Origin: Sporosarcina sp. FSL W7-1349
Lineage (GTDB): Bacteria; Bacillota; Bacilli; Bacillales_A; Planococcaceae
NCBI RefSeq assembly: GCF_038003045.1
Contig: NZ_JBBOOK010000003.1
Location: 310,001 to 374,000 of the forward strand
Direction of reading: 5' to 3'
Length of the DNA stretch: 64,000 bases
In this document: positions 44,383-53,239 of the stretch, piece after piece
How the letters are laid out: each line of letters opens with the position of its first letter
Numbering within the stretch: the first letter of the stretch is position 1
Program-made: the position numbers and the translations under genes
The notes under the pieces: model-generated
Told to the model about the DNA's origin: nothing
The model's input: the letters and a program-made list of their open reading frames with translations, nothing else
Database searches by the model: none

Positions 44383-44974
44383 AAAAGTAGTCATCGTCGG
44401 TGGGGGAGTCATCGCGTACCATAAGGTTGAAAATCTATTGCGTTTCCATATTACGCCGCATGTGGTGAGCCCGGAGTTTCATCCTTCCTTTGACAAGCTG
44501 GTCAAGGAAGGAAAGGTCATTCTACATAAAAAAGAAGCCGAGTGGTCCGATGTACAAGACGCGTTTCTGCTGATCCTTGTAACGAATGACGAAGCGGTGA
44601 ACGACCGGCTGGCAGCTCAAGCGAAAGCAGCAGGTAAGCTCGTCGTCCATGCCTCCAACCCAGCGCTTGGGAATGCACAAGTCCCGGCAGTCGCCTTGCG
44701 GGGGAAGCTGGTCTTGAGCGTGTCCACAAGTGGAGCAAGCCCGACATTGGCCAAGCAGATCCGGAATGAGTTAGCTGACGTCTATGATGAACGCTACGAA
44801 GCTTATCTTGATTTTTTGCATGACATCCGCCAATTTGTTAAAGAGCATGCGGAGAGCCGTGCGGATCGGCAGAAGTGGCTGAAGAGAGCGGTTGAACCGA
44901 TTTACCTGGAGCAGCCTGAGGAAAGGGAACGCTTTCGTCGGGAGCTTGCCGAAGAGTTTCAAGCTGTAAAATAA
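44351..44974 (+). CDS. sirC: Precorrin-2 dehydrogenase
   Basis: A 207-residue NAD-dependent enzyme oxidising precorrin-2 to sirohydrochlorin. The Rossmann motif is VVIVGGGVIAYHKVENLL; the conserved STSGASPTLAKQIR loop and a C-terminal helical domain follow. ATG 44351 lies inside sirB (32-base overlap) with AAGGAG nine bases upstream. It is the last gene of the operon and corresponds to ylnF. Confidence 0.94.
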   Translation: MFPIMVDVSSEKVVIVGGGVIAYHKVENLLRFHITPHVVSPEFHPSFDKLVKEGKVILHKKEAEWSDVQDAFLLILVTNDEAVNDRLAAQAKAAGKLVVHASNPALGNAQVPAVALRGKLVLSVSTSGASPTLAKQIRNELADVYDERYEAYLDFLHDIRQFVKEHAESRADRQKWLKRAVEPIYLEQPEERERFRRELAEEFQAVK

Positions 44975-44978
44975 ATAG

Positions 44979-45019
44979 AAATCCCCTCCAAATCGCTGAT
45001 GGCGATGGAGGGGATTTTA
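44979..45019 (+). terminator. Terminator of the cysH-sirC operon
   Basis: AAATCCCCTCCA/TGGAGGGGATTT, a perfect 12 bp stem with an inner ATCGC/GCGAT hairpin and trailing T residues. Confidence 0.88.
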
Positions 45020-45163
45020 TTTTGCTCGATATGAAGCATAACGTTAGATCGTTAGGTCATTCATTACATTCGACTTATTAATCACGAAAAGATGAATCTT
45101 ATGTAAAAATCTAAATTATTGACTGAATTATTAGTATACTGGAGAGGGAGAGAGGGGGATGGA

Positions 45164-45625
45164 ATGAAGGTAAATATCGATCTGAATCCAAAATATGATG
45201 AAACCTCTGTGACGATCCATGCGAAGGAGTGGACGAGAGAGCTTGAAGAACTGGTAAAGAAATTGGATTATCAAGCACCCAAACGGATTATTGGTGTGGA
45301 AGGGGATAAGTCAATTTTGCTTTCACCCAGTGACATTGAATATATATTTGCTGAAAATCGTAAAGTGTTTGCTTCGACCAACAAGCAATCCATTGAGCTG
45401 ACGATGAAACTATATGAAGCTGAAGAGTTATTAGAGAGTCATGGATTTTGTCGTTTATCTAAATCGGCACTTGGAAATCTGGACAAAATTGCCTATTTTG
45501 AATTAGCTTTCAATGGCAACCTCTGTGTGTATTTTCATTCTGGCAGTAAAGAGTATGTCTCCCGAAAGTATGTTCATGAGGTAAAAAGAAAACTAATTTT
45601 AGGAGTTGAAGATCATGATCGTTGA
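45164..45625 (+). CDS. LytTR-family DNA-binding regulator
   Basis: A 153-residue stand-alone LytTR protein starting MKVNIDLNPKYDET. The C-terminal half (LLSPSDIEYIFAENRKVFA, then FCRLSKSALGNLDKI) is the ten-stranded LytTR fold that binds imperfect direct repeats; there is no receiver domain. GAGAGGGGGATGG precedes the ATG at 45164. The next gene overlaps by 11 bases and encodes a DUF3021 membrane protein, a pairing seen repeatedly in Firmicutes in which the membrane protein restrains the regulator. Confidence 0.88.
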   Translation: MKVNIDLNPKYDETSVTIHAKEWTRELEELVKKLDYQAPKRIIGVEGDKSILLSPSDIEYIFAENRKVFASTNKQSIELTMKLYEAEELLESHGFCRLSKSALGNLDKIAYFELAFNGNLCVYFHSGSKEYVSRKYVHEVKRKLILGVEDHDR

Positions 45626-46019
45626 AGTGGCCAGAAGAAGTTTGATTGGCTTGGGATATACGGCTATTATCACGTTTTCTATACTAACAGCCATGATGTT
45701 TCAGGATGTTCAAGTCCCGATTTCCGAAATATGGAGAAATACGCTAGGCGGTATGGCAATGGGGATTTACTTTGGCGGTGCTTCTCTTATTTTTGAAATT
45801 GAAGAATGGAGCCCTTTGAAAAAGACTGCTTTTCACTATCTCATATCCATTATCATTTGGTTACCTCTCGGCATCTGGATGGGCTGGTTACCGCTTCAAT
45901 TGGTCCCGATACTGATTGGAATTGGAACTTTCAGCGTTGTTTATCTACTATTTTGGTATGGATCCTATTTGTATTTTAAACGGATGGAAAATGAAATGAA
46001 TCATTCAGTAAAAAAATAA
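45615..46019 (+). CDS. DUF3021 membrane protein, partner of LytTR regulator
   Basis: A 134-residue protein with four predicted membrane helices (LIGLGYTAIITFSILTAMM; TLGGMAMGIYFGGASLIF; HYLISIIIWLPLGIWMGW; LIGIGTFSVVYLLFWYG). AGGAG at 45601-45605 lies nine bases before the ATG at 45615, inside the LytTR gene. By family context it is the membrane partner and likely antagonist of the LytTR protein. Confidence 0.85.
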   Translation: MIVEVARRSLIGLGYTAIITFSILTAMMFQDVQVPISEIWRNTLGGMAMGIYFGGASLIFEIEEWSPLKKTAFHYLISIIIWLPLGIWMGWLPLQLVPILIGIGTFSVVYLLFWYGSYLYFKRMENEMNHSVKK

Positions 46020-46123
46020 AAAGGTAGATCTGGAAAATAACGATACGGTAAAATGCAAATTACTTCATCGTTACAGAAGAAAGGTCCCAAATTCCATTTA
46101 GAGCCTATGAATGTTTCCAAAGT

Positions 46124-46168
46124 AAAAAAGTGACTAGCGTTTATACATCTGTATAAGTGCCAGTCACT
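46124..46168 (-). terminator. nrnB terminator
   Basis: AGTGACT/AGTCACT outer stem with inner TTATACA/TGTATAA; on the minus strand it is followed by six T residues. Confidence 0.75.
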
Positions 46169-46225
46169 ATTTCACATCTTATCTAAATCGGAAAATGAAA
46201 AATCAGGACATAATTTAAAAACATA

Positions 46226-47431
46226 CTATTCTTCATTTGTCTTTTCTTCCGGCCTTTCATTCCTAACCTGGTCCATTAAATAATTAACGAAGGCATCGTC
46301 CCGTACAAGCCAGGCTTCATAGTTTCTTTTCAGGAAACTTTCTCCTTTCTCAAAACTTGTAAAGGTCTGTTCTAAATTTTTATTATTTTGTTCAATCGCC
46401 CAGTTTTGATCGTTTACAGGATAGAGAAAAAAGAGTTCTTCCATCCGATTTTTGTACAGCGTGCCGAAAGAAGAACGTTTCAAGTTATACCGGTTCCGTC
46501 TCGCATCTTCCCGTAAGGGCTCCAAGTGAAACGTGTTGACCACAAACTGTTGATAGGCCTCATTAGTTAAAGAGCAACCAGACGCTTTGGCGTGCCCCCC
46601 TCCACCAAATTGTCCTGCCACTTCAGATACATCAACATGATCATGGATCGTTCGAAAGCTTACTCGTTTTCCGCCCATATTTAGGATCGCGATATAATCG
46701 AGATGCGGATACTCTTTTCCAAGTTCATTGCCCAGCTCTGAATGGTAAGATTCTGCATACACGATGCCGGCAAACTGGTCGCCCGTTTGCGTCTGGACGA
46801 GTTCTCTTCTTTTCCGGCGAATATAGCGTTCGATTTTATTCTCTTCCATATCGAGTATTTTCTTTTCAAATTCATCAAAGTGAAAATGTTCGTTGAAATG
46901 AAGCCGACTAATCATTTTTTCTTCAAATTCTTCAATGGTAAGGAGGAAAAAGAGGGCATTGAGCCGCTGCGCATGGTGATTGTCATTTTTCTCCCATTCC
47001 CATGTATCATACTGCCTTACGAGCTCGACAAATTCATCAAAGGCCTCGGATCGTTCCAAGAATGAATGTGTAACTAGATAATCATAGAACAAGGAAGTCG
47101 CTGAAGTTAATCTTCCTTCCTCATCCTCGACCACGACATGTCCCCACTCGTACTCATTGAAGTGCAGAGCCGTTTTATGGTGATCCAGCAGTTGCACCTT
47201 TCCACCAGCTTGAAAAAACGCCTCCAGTCGTTTCTCATTTGCCTCACTTACCGACAAATCCGTAATGAATAAAAAAGTATCCCGATCTTCATTCTCTAAA
47301 AACCATTCCACTTCCCGATCCAGACCGGAAACGGAATTGTAGCGCACTTTGACTTCCTTTCCAAAGGCCAGCTTCGCTAAAATACCGCACCCAACCCCAT
47401 CCAAATCATTATGGGACAACAATTTGTACAT
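46226..47431 (-). CDS. nrnB: DHH-family nano-RNase/phosphodiesterase NrnB
   Basis: A 401-residue DHH-DHHA1 phosphoesterase that degrades very short RNAs and possibly linear dinucleotides such as pApA or pGpG. The motifs are SHNDLDGVGCG (motif I), FITDLSVSE (II), LLDHHKTA (III, the DHH) and the DHHA1 substrate loop GQFGGGGHAKASG. The length matches Bacillus NrnB (YngD) better than the shorter NrnA. ATG 47431 follows GAGGAGTGAAGG. In this window it sits with an EAL phosphodiesterase, whose pGpG product such enzymes can clear. Confidence 0.85.
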   Translation of the reverse strand: MYKLLSHNDLDGVGCGILAKLAFGKEVKVRYNSVSGLDREVEWFLENEDRDTFLFITDLSVSEANEKRLEAFFQAGGKVQLLDHHKTALHFNEYEWGHVVVEDEEGRLTSATSLFYDYLVTHSFLERSEAFDEFVELVRQYDTWEWEKNDNHHAQRLNALFFLLTIEEFEEKMISRLHFNEHFHFDEFEKKILDMEENKIERYIRRKRRELVQTQTGDQFAGIVYAESYHSELGNELGKEYPHLDYIAILNMGGKRVSFRTIHDHVDVSEVAGQFGGGGHAKASGCSLTNEAYQQFVVNTFHLEPLREDARRNRYNLKRSSFGTLYKNRMEELFFLYPVNDQNWAIEQNNKNLEQTFTSFEKGESFLKRNYEAWLVRDDAFVNYLMDQVRNERPEEKTNEE

Positions 47432-47492
47432 ATCCTTCACTCCTCGAAAAACAGTATAGTCCAATTGCGTAGGTGACAGTCCTCATACGAGC

Positions 47493-47538
47493 AAAAAACC
47501 AACACGTTAGCGGAATCAACCGCCTGCATTGTTGGTTT
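47493..47538 (-). terminator. Terminator downstream of repeat copy C (likely for the ABC operon)
   Basis: CCAACA/TGTTGG with inner GCGG/CCGC; the minus strand then reads six T residues. The only minus-strand genes upstream are those of the ABC operon that ends at 47868, so repeat copy C seems to lie between that operon and its terminator. Confidence 0.65.
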
Positions 47539-47591
47539 TATGACATATATAATGTAAACGAATGATTTGCACTCGGTGAGTCCAGTTGCTT

Positions 47592-47825
47592 GGAGTGGAA
47601 GGCGGCGACTCCAGCGAAGGCCGTCACGAAGAACGGCCTTTGTGCCAAAAAGCGCAGCGTTTGGCAACAGGAAGATGCCTTAATTTCTGCAAAATGCGCA
47701 GAAATACGGCCAATCGAACCCTACGCTGTTCGATTGGCTGAAGCCGTGCCCGCGGAAAGCGTCCGCCTGCTCCTGTCGCTGCGCTTTCGTCGCAAACGAA
47801 ATTTGGAACGGAAAGCAACGGTTTG
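47592..47825. repeat. Composite hairpin element, copy C
   Basis: The ends (GGAAGGCGGCGACTCC on the left, GTGCCCGCGGAAAGCGTCCG on the right) resemble the Bacillales repeat type of copy D. Between them stand four hairpins: GGCCGT/ACGGCC, TGCCAAA/TTTGGCA, TTTCTGC/GCAGAAA (47684-47704) and CCAATCGAAC/GTTCGATTGG (47710-47737). The last two also occur in copy A. The right-most 37 bases recur inverted at 38.1 kb. Confidence 0.75.
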
Positions 47826-47867
47826 TTTGTGATGTCCCTTTGTTTAGTTCATTTTATATAGATGGAT

Positions 47868-48590
47868 TTACAAGATCTTCTCCAAGAAGTCTTTTGCGCG
47901 TTTACTTTTCGGAGATGAAAAGAAGTCGGCAGGGGGAGCATCTTCCACTAATTGACCGTCGTCCAAAAAGAGGACGCGATCCGCGGCTTCCCGTGCAAAG
48001 CCCATTTCATGGGTGACGATAGCCATCGTCATACCGGATTGTGCGAGTGATTTGATGACTTCCAGTACTTCCTTTACCATTTCAGGGTCTAGGGCAGATG
48101 TCGGTTCGTCGAATAACATCATCTCAGGTGACATCGCCAACGCTCTTGCAATGGCTACCCGTTGCTTCTGGCCGCCGGATAACCGTCCGGGGGAAGCTTG
48201 TTCTTTTTCCGCCAATCCTACTTTTAGAAGCAGTTCACGTCCGATGTCTTCGGCTTCTTTTTTCGATATGCCTTTTACAGTTATCGGTGCGTACGTAATA
48301 TTATCCAAAACCGTTTTATGGGGAAAGAGATTGAACTGCTGAAAAACCATGCCAACCCGTTCCCGTACTTTTGAAATATTCGTTTTTGGATTTGTAACTT
48401 CATCGTCACCAATCCAAATTTGTCCGCTTGTCGGCGTTTCCAGTAAGTTGATGCAGCGTAAAAACGTCGACTTTCCGGATCCGGAAGGGCCGATAATGGC
48501 AATCGTTTCCCCTTTTTTCATCGTCGTTGAAATGCCTTTCAATACTTCGGTTTTTCCGAAAGATTTATGGAGGTCTTGAATTTTAATCAC
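47868..48590 (-). CDS. Polar amino acid ABC transporter, ATP-binding subunit
   Basis: A 240-residue ABC ATPase of the GlnQ/ArtR/HisP group. Walker A is GPSGSGKST, the Q-loop QQFNLFPH, the ABC signature LSGGQKQR, Walker [13 protein letters not shown] and the H-loop THEMG. It overlaps the permease gene by 8 bases and drives uptake with the permease and lipoprotein encoded upstream. Confidence 0.94.
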   Translation of the reverse strand: MIKIQDLHKSFGKTEVLKGISTTMKKGETIAIIGPSGSGKSTFLRCINLLETPTSGQIWIGDDEVTNPKTNISKVRERVGMVFQQFNLFPHKTVLDNITYAPITVKGISKKEAEDIGRELLLKVGLAEKEQASPGRLSGGQKQRVAIARALAMSPEMMLFDEPTSALDPEMVKEVLEVIKSLAQSGMTMAIVTHEMGFAREAADRVLFLDDGQLVEDAPPADFFSSPKSKRAKDFLEKIL

Positions 48591-49242
48591 TTCTACTCAT
48601 CCTCTTTTCAATCAGTTTTCCGAGCATCGTCAGCACAACGACCATAATATAATAAACGAATCCCGCAAATAACAATGATTCAAAATAACGATAGGTGTTA
48701 CCGCCGACGATATAGGATCGGCGCATAATATCCATGATTCCGATCACTGTGACAATTGCCGATTCTTTCGTCAAGGTAATAAACTCATTGACCAAAGCCG
48801 GCAATATATTTTTCACGGCTTGCGGTAAAATGATATCTTTCATCATTTTGCTATAAGGGATGCCAAGGGCCATGGATGCTTCTTGTTGTCCTCGATCAAC
48901 GGCCAAAATCCCGGCACGGATAATTTCCGAAATATAGGCCCCGGAATTAAGGCCGAATGCTAAAATGGCCGCAATATATGCTTCGACTTGAATACCGAGT
49001 AATTGGGGGACCCCATAATAGATGATTAATAGCTGTAAAATTAACGGGGTTCCACGGAAAATCGATGTATAGATATCTGCCAACCAGGTGAGTACTTTCA
49101 CTTTTCCAATCTTACAGATTGCTAATAAAGTCCCCAGGAAAAAACCGATTAAGGCAGCGACACCGACGATTTTTAAGGTAACCCCGATTCCTTGTAAAAT
49201 ATAAGGAATCGAGGACGTAATTTGGGTAAAGTCCAAGCTCAT
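48583..49242 (-). CDS. Polar amino acid ABC transporter, permease subunit
   Basis: A 219-residue inner-membrane permease of the HisM/GlnP/ArtQ family, with five to six helices and the ATPase-contact loop ([20 protein letters not shown]). The N-terminal [18 protein letters not shown] is typical of single-permease homodimeric systems. It lies between the lipoprotein gene (31-base gap) and the ATPase gene (8-base overlap). Confidence 0.93.
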   Translation of the reverse strand: MSLDFTQITSSIPYILQGIGVTLKIVGVAALIGFFLGTLLAICKIGKVKVLTWLADIYTSIFRGTPLILQLLIIYYGVPQLLGIQVEAYIAAILAFGLNSGAYISEIIRAGILAVDRGQQEASMALGIPYSKMMKDIILPQAVKNILPALVNEFITLTKESAIVTVIGIMDIMRRSYIVGGNTYRYFESLLFAGFVYYIMVVVLTMLGKLIEKRMSRSD

Positions 49243-49273
49243 AAGTCTTTATCCCTCTCTCTACGGATTGAAA

Positions 49274-50077
49274 TTATTGGTCAAACCACTTACTGATCAA
49301 ATCGTCCACTTTACCCGACTCTTTTAGTTCTTTTAAGGCTTCGTTGAATTCAGGTGTCAGCTCGCTATCTTTTTGGAAAGCGATGGATAATTGCAATTTA
49401 TGTTCTTCTGGCAGTTCGAAACTGGTAAGGTCCTCATTTGCACCTAAGTAGCCACTTGAAACGACATTTTGGAGAACGATTGCATCCAAATGTCCAGATT
49501 TGATTTCCTGAACGAGGTCTGGAACACGATCCCGTGTTTCAACTGAGTAGCCGTACTGATCTTGCAGTGCTAGTGCACCCTTTTCTTGGATTGTTGCAGT
49601 TTGTGCTCCGACTTTCTTGCCTTTTAAATCTTCGGCAGTTTTAAATCCGCTGTCCTTTTTAAAAATGACTAAGTTTGTCGCTGTAAAATAAGGTTCTGTA
49701 AAATCAACAACTTGTTGCCGTTTTTCGTCGTTGCCATCCATCCCTGCAATGACAAAATCGATGCTTTTCGCTTGTAGAGCCGGAATGAGTCCGTTGAAAT
49801 CCATGTCTTGGATATCCAACTCATAGCCAAGTTCATCTGCAAGCATTTTCGCCAAATCAATGTCAAAACCGATAATTTCATCACTTTTCGCAGTGTCAAC
49901 ATATTCGAAAGGAGGGTAGTCCGCGGACGTTGCGACTTTGAGCACTTTTTTCGCTTCTGTTCCTGAACTGTCATCGCCATTCGAATTTTCACCATTTGTT
50001 TCGTTATTCGTGCCGCAAGCTGCTAGCACACTCATCACAAGGACAAGCAGTAGGGTAATACCTGACCATTTTTTCAT
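49274..50077 (-). CDS. Amino acid ABC transporter, substrate-binding lipoprotein
   Basis: A 267-residue periplasmic-binding-type lipoprotein. The signal ends in the lipobox VLAACGTN, so the Cys is lipidated. A Ser/Asn/Gly-rich linker precedes the binding domain (VATSADYPPFEYVDT, IGFDIDLAKMLADELG, FVIAGMDGNDEKRQQVVDFT). ATG 50077 is nine bases after GGGAG. The fold belongs to the SBP family 3 for Arg, Lys, His, Gln or cystine; resemblance to Bacillus ArtP (YqiX) hints at a basic amino acid, unproven. Confidence 0.9.
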   Translation of the reverse strand: MKKWSGITLLLVLVMSVLAACGTNNETNGENSNGDDSSGTEAKKVLKVATSADYPPFEYVDTAKSDEIIGFDIDLAKMLADELGYELDIQDMDFNGLIPALQAKSIDFVIAGMDGNDEKRQQVVDFTEPYFTATNLVIFKKDSGFKTAEDLKGKKVGAQTATIQEKGALALQDQYGYSVETRDRVPDLVQEIKSGHLDAIVLQNVVSSGYLGANEDLTSFELPEEHKLQLSIAFQKDSELTPEFNEALKELKESGKVDDLISKWFDQ

Positions 50078-50135
50078 ATTCATTCGCTCCCAATCTTTTT
50101 TGATTTTTATTGTCAGTCGTGATGTGCAAAAGCAT

Positions 50136-51458
50136 TCATCGATTTCCAAACTCTTGTAAGGCTTCATCCAAAAACGCTAACCCTTTGTCAATCTGCTCTT
50201 TTGTGACCGTGAGAGGCGGAATCATCCGAATTACTTCGCCGGAATTCCCACAAAGGTAGAAGAGTACGCCTTTTTCCAAGCATAGATCGAGGACTTCCAT
50301 GACAGCATTCCCGTCCGGTTCCCCTGTTTCGGGATCACAGAGTTCAATGCCAAGCATCAGTCCGACACCTCGGATATCCTTGATGACCGGATATTTAGCT
50401 TTTATCTCAAGCAGGCGTTCCTTCGCATAAGCACCCATCTTCGTGGCATTATCCAATAAGTTTTCCTCTTTCATCACTTCGAGTGAAGCGAGGGCGGCGG
50501 AGCAGGCGATCGGATTTCCTCCAAATGTTGTCCCGTGAGAGCCAAGCGGCCATTGGTCCATCAGTTCTTTCGAAGCGACAGTCGCACTCAGTGGAAGTCC
50601 GGCGGCAATCCCTTTCGCAATCGCCATGATGTCCGGTTTCACATCGAATGTCTGCGCAGCAAACCAATTGCCCGTGCGGCCGAATCCGGTTTGGACTTCA
50701 TCAAAAATAAGAAGGATACCGTGTCGATCGCAAATTTCTCGGATTTTTTTCAGCCATGTTTTAGGCGGAATGATATAGCCGCCTTCACCGAGGACCGGCT
50801 CGATAATCATACAGGCGACTTCTTCTGGATCCACTTGATGGTTGAACAGTTTTTTGACGTCCTGTTCCAGTTTCTCCGGGAAGAAAATATCCGGATCCGC
50901 ACCCTCCGGAAGATATTCCGGCATCGCGTAAGGTAGCTGATAAGCGAGCCACGAAGGTTGTAAATGTTTACGATATTTACTTTTGGACGTCGTCACACTC
51001 AATGCGCCGATGGAACGTCCATGGAAACAACCGGTAAACGAAACGACATAAGGACGCTTTGTTGTGTACTTCGCCAGTTTTAAGGCACCCTCAATGGCTT
51101 CGGTCCCGCTATTCGCGAAAAAGAAATTATCAAGCCCGGACGGTAAAACGTTTTGCAGCTCAGCTGCCAGCTTTAAAATGGATTCGTAAATGATGACACC
51201 CGATGGACCGTGAATTAGATGGTCTGCACTGTCCTTGATCGCTTGGACGACTTTCGGATGGCGATGACCGACATTTTCGACTGCAATGCCTGATGTAAAA
51301 TCCAAATATCGCTTGCCGTCCACGCCGTAGTAGTAACAGCCTTCTGCCTTGACGACGGGGAGGTTCGGGTGGTCTTTCGCCATGCTCGGGGCAAGGAAAT
51401 TGCCGATATGGTCCACCATATGATGCCAATCTTGTTGTGAATCTACTTTTTGTTGCAT
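50136..51458 (-). CDS. Class III PLP aminotransferase (GABA/ornithine type)
   Basis: A 440-residue omega-aminotransferase. The cofactor loop is [15 protein letters not shown], the pyridine-stacking region [11 protein letters not shown], the conserved Asp in [13 protein letters not shown] and the PLP Lys in [14 protein letters not shown]. It fits 4-aminobutyrate, ornithine/acetylornithine or lysine-type aminotransferases. It lies 11 bases behind the NtrC-like regulator gene and 58 bases ahead of the amino acid transporter, so the operon probably imports and catabolises one amino acid. AGGAG precedes the ATG. Confidence 0.9.
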   Translation of the reverse strand: MQQKVDSQQDWHHMVDHIGNFLAPSMAKDHPNLPVVKAEGCYYYGVDGKRYLDFTSGIAVENVGHRHPKVVQAIKDSADHLIHGPSGVIIYESILKLAAELQNVLPSGLDNFFFANSGTEAIEGALKLAKYTTKRPYVVSFTGCFHGRSIGALSVTTSKSKYRKHLQPSWLAYQLPYAMPEYLPEGADPDIFFPEKLEQDVKKLFNHQVDPEEVACMIIEPVLGEGGYIIPPKTWLKKIREICDRHGILLIFDEVQTGFGRTGNWFAAQTFDVKPDIMAIAKGIAAGLPLSATVASKELMDQWPLGSHGTTFGGNPIACSAALASLEVMKEENLLDNATKMGAYAKERLLEIKAKYPVIKDIRGVGLMLGIELCDPETGEPDGNAVMEVLDLCLEKGVLFYLCGNSGEVIRMIPPLTVTKEQIDKGLAFLDEALQEFGNR

Positions 51459-51469
51459 CCTGCATTCTC

Positions 51470-52834
51470 CTATTCAATATGGAAATATTTTTTTAATTTA
51501 CGAACGACAGAAGGTTGACTGATGCCGAGAGCTTTTGCAATCTCCGTTGTCGTTCGATAGCGCAGCTGCGCCTCCCGTAGCACTTTCATTTCCACAGATT
51601 CTAACAGATGGGGCAACGATTGGCCCTCGAGTTGAAACCGCGATAAGTCTTTCTCGGTTTCCTTGCGATACTCCGGTGGCAAGTCTTGGACGGTGATGAC
51701 CGTGGATGGGCTTTGGACCACAAGCCGTTCCATGACATTGATCAGTTCTCCGTGATTCCCGGGCCAATCGAGATGACATAAGTGAAAATAGACATCGTCT
51801 GATAGTTTTTTCACCGTTCGATAGGCTGTTGAAAATTTCTCAAGATACGTGGTGATCAACACACGGACATCTTCTTCTCGTTCCCGAAGCGGCTGTAACT
51901 GAATCGGAACAATGTTGAGCAAATAGTACAAATCTTGATGAAATGCCTTCTCGGAAACAGCTTCTGCCAATATGGTTTCGGAAGAGCTGATCAGTCGCAC
52001 ATCGAGTGGAAGGGACATCTTCGCTCCCACAGGTGTATATTTCCGCTCTTTCAAGATTTGCGACAACTTTGATTGTAGATGGAGGGGAAGTTTGTCTACA
52101 CCTTTTAAAAAGAGCGTCCCTCCATAGGCAAGCGTCAACAATCCTGTTTCCGTTTGTTCGAATTCGCTGCCGAATAGTTCCCGTTCAAACATCGCTTCAG
52201 GCATCGTTTCAAAGTCAATTTCGATGAAAGGACCATTTTTTCGGCCGCTTTCCTTATGGATGACTTTTGCCATCGTTGACTTTCCCGTTCCTTGTTCGCC
52301 GCAAATGACGATCGACACATCGAGAGGGGCCGCATTCCGGGCCGTTTCGTAAGCGACCCGCGTCGACCTGCTTTCAATCGTCAGCCCGTCAATTGACAGT
52401 TTTTCTTTTCGGAGCAAAGAAAGTTCCCCTTTTGCCAGCAACATTTCCTGTTCCAGTTCCTTCATATAATCATGGATGACAAGGAGTTCGGATAGTTCAT
52501 ACGAATAGCTAAGGACAAACTCGACTTCTCCCGCTTCATTATAGAAAGGCATGCCTGTAATCAGCACTTTTTGACCGGTTGTCGTCGTTTGGATAACGAC
52601 CACCTTCTTTTTCTGCTGAAGAACGAGTGGTGTGATGGCCGGAGAAAAGATCCCTCTTTTCTCCAGGTCATATACGGACTTCCCAAGCAGTTCCTCGGCG
52701 TTGATGTCATAATGCCGACCACTAATATGCGACGCCTTTACGATATAACCTGCGGCATTCGTCACGATGATATCCTCTTCGTATGTATCAATAATTTCTT
52801 CTTTTGAATTTGGATGTAAGAAAAAGCCTGTCAT
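51470..52834 (-). CDS. NtrC-like PAS-AAA+-HTH regulator with degenerate AAA+ domain
   Basis: A 454-residue regulator: a PAS-like sensor (about 15-120), a coiled linker, an AAA+ domain (about 155-385) and a C-terminal TyrR/Fis-like helix-turn-helix ([19 protein letters not shown]). Walker A is kept (GEQGTGKST), but the sigma-54-contact GAFTGA loop is deleted ([18 protein letters not shown]), Walker B reads FLKGV instead of FLDEI, and LYYLLN replaces the arginine-finger LYYRLN. It is thus unlikely to be a sigma-54 activator and may act like TyrR. ATG 52834 follows GGGAGGTGA. It heads the aminotransferase-transporter operon and probably controls it. Confidence 0.85.
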   Translation of the reverse strand: MTGFFLHPNSKEEIIDTYEEDIIVTNAAGYIVKASHISGRHYDINAEELLGKSVYDLEKRGIFSPAITPLVLQQKKKVVVIQTTTTGQKVLITGMPFYNEAGEVEFVLSYSYELSELLVIHDYMKELEQEMLLAKGELSLLRKEKLSIDGLTIESRSTRVAYETARNAAPLDVSIVICGEQGTGKSTMAKVIHKESGRKNGPFIEIDFETMPEAMFERELFGSEFEQTETGLLTLAYGGTLFLKGVDKLPLHLQSKLSQILKERKYTPVGAKMSLPLDVRLISSSETILAEAVSEKAFHQDLYYLLNIVPIQLQPLREREEDVRVLITTYLEKFSTAYRTVKKLSDDVYFHLCHLDWPGNHGELINVMERLVVQSPSTVITVQDLPPEYRKETEKDLSRFQLEGQSLPHLLESVEMKVLREAQLRYRTTTEIAKALGISQPSVVRKLKKYFHIE

Positions 52835-52857
52835 TGAATCACCTCCCAAACGCTTTT

Positions 52858-52871
52858 ATTCAAAATTGAAT
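52858..52871. promoter_or_regulatory. Inverted repeat upstream of the NtrC-like regulator
   Basis: ATTCAA-AA-TTGAAT, arms perfect, 24 bases before the regulator start, with another TTTGAA 5 bases farther. It is a candidate autoregulatory operator. I see no GG/GC -24/-12 sigma-54 promoter here. Confidence 0.4.
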
Positions 52872-52965
52872 TATTATTTGAAGTTAAATAAAGGATACTA
52901 GGTTTTCTGAAGATTTATGATTCTCGAAGGGATAATTTGCTGAATCAATGATATGAATGAGTATA

Positions 52966-52985
52966 ACATGTATATTCATACATGT
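52966..52985. promoter_or_regulatory. ACATGTAT-N4-ATACATGT palindrome
   Basis: Perfect 8 bp arms around ATTC, in the region between the NtrC-like regulator and cysI. It contains ATGT-N8-ACAT, a spacing used by PadR-type operators. The owner is unknown. Confidence 0.4.
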
Positions 52986-53149
52986 ATAGGTATTTATATG
53001 TGAATAATGACGAATCTTGAAAAACCTGAAAAGGGGAATTCCTCGGGAAGGAAGTGGGGAAGCCATTACCCGGTAAATCAAGTCCTGGCAATGAAAATTC
53101 CAGTGAGCAAAAGATACACTGAAACAGTAGTATTGAAAGAAATCAAAGA
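52986..53149. other. Non-coding stretch, possible small RNA or leader remnant
   Basis: A 60-codon plus-strand frame (53007-53189) lacks a ribosome binding site and runs into the terminator, so I do not call it a gene. A plus-strand transcript starting near the palindrome would end at the strong terminator at 53150-53187 and be about 190 bases long. Confidence 0.3.
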
Positions 53150-53187
53150 GTACCTGCAAACAAGTGGTTTGCAGGTACCCATTTTTT
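53150..53187. terminator. Bidirectional terminator downstream of cysJI
   Basis: Perfect 12 bp stem GTACCTGCAAAC/GTTTGCAGGTAC; six T residues follow on the plus strand and a T-rich tract on the minus strand. It can end cysJI. Confidence 0.8.
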
Positions 53188-53239
53188 AATCAATTTGAGT
53201 TGAGGCAAGTTATAAACTCAATGACTGCATTGGTCTGAC

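Noticed and set aside
52835..53000. Sigma-54 (-24/-12) promoter for the NtrC-like operon
   Set aside because: No GG-N10-GC element of the right type was found on the minus strand; the regulator also lacks the sigma-54 contact loop.
53007..53189. 60-codon plus-strand reading frame
   Set aside because: No ribosome binding site, poor composition, and its 3' end overlaps the stem of a terminator.
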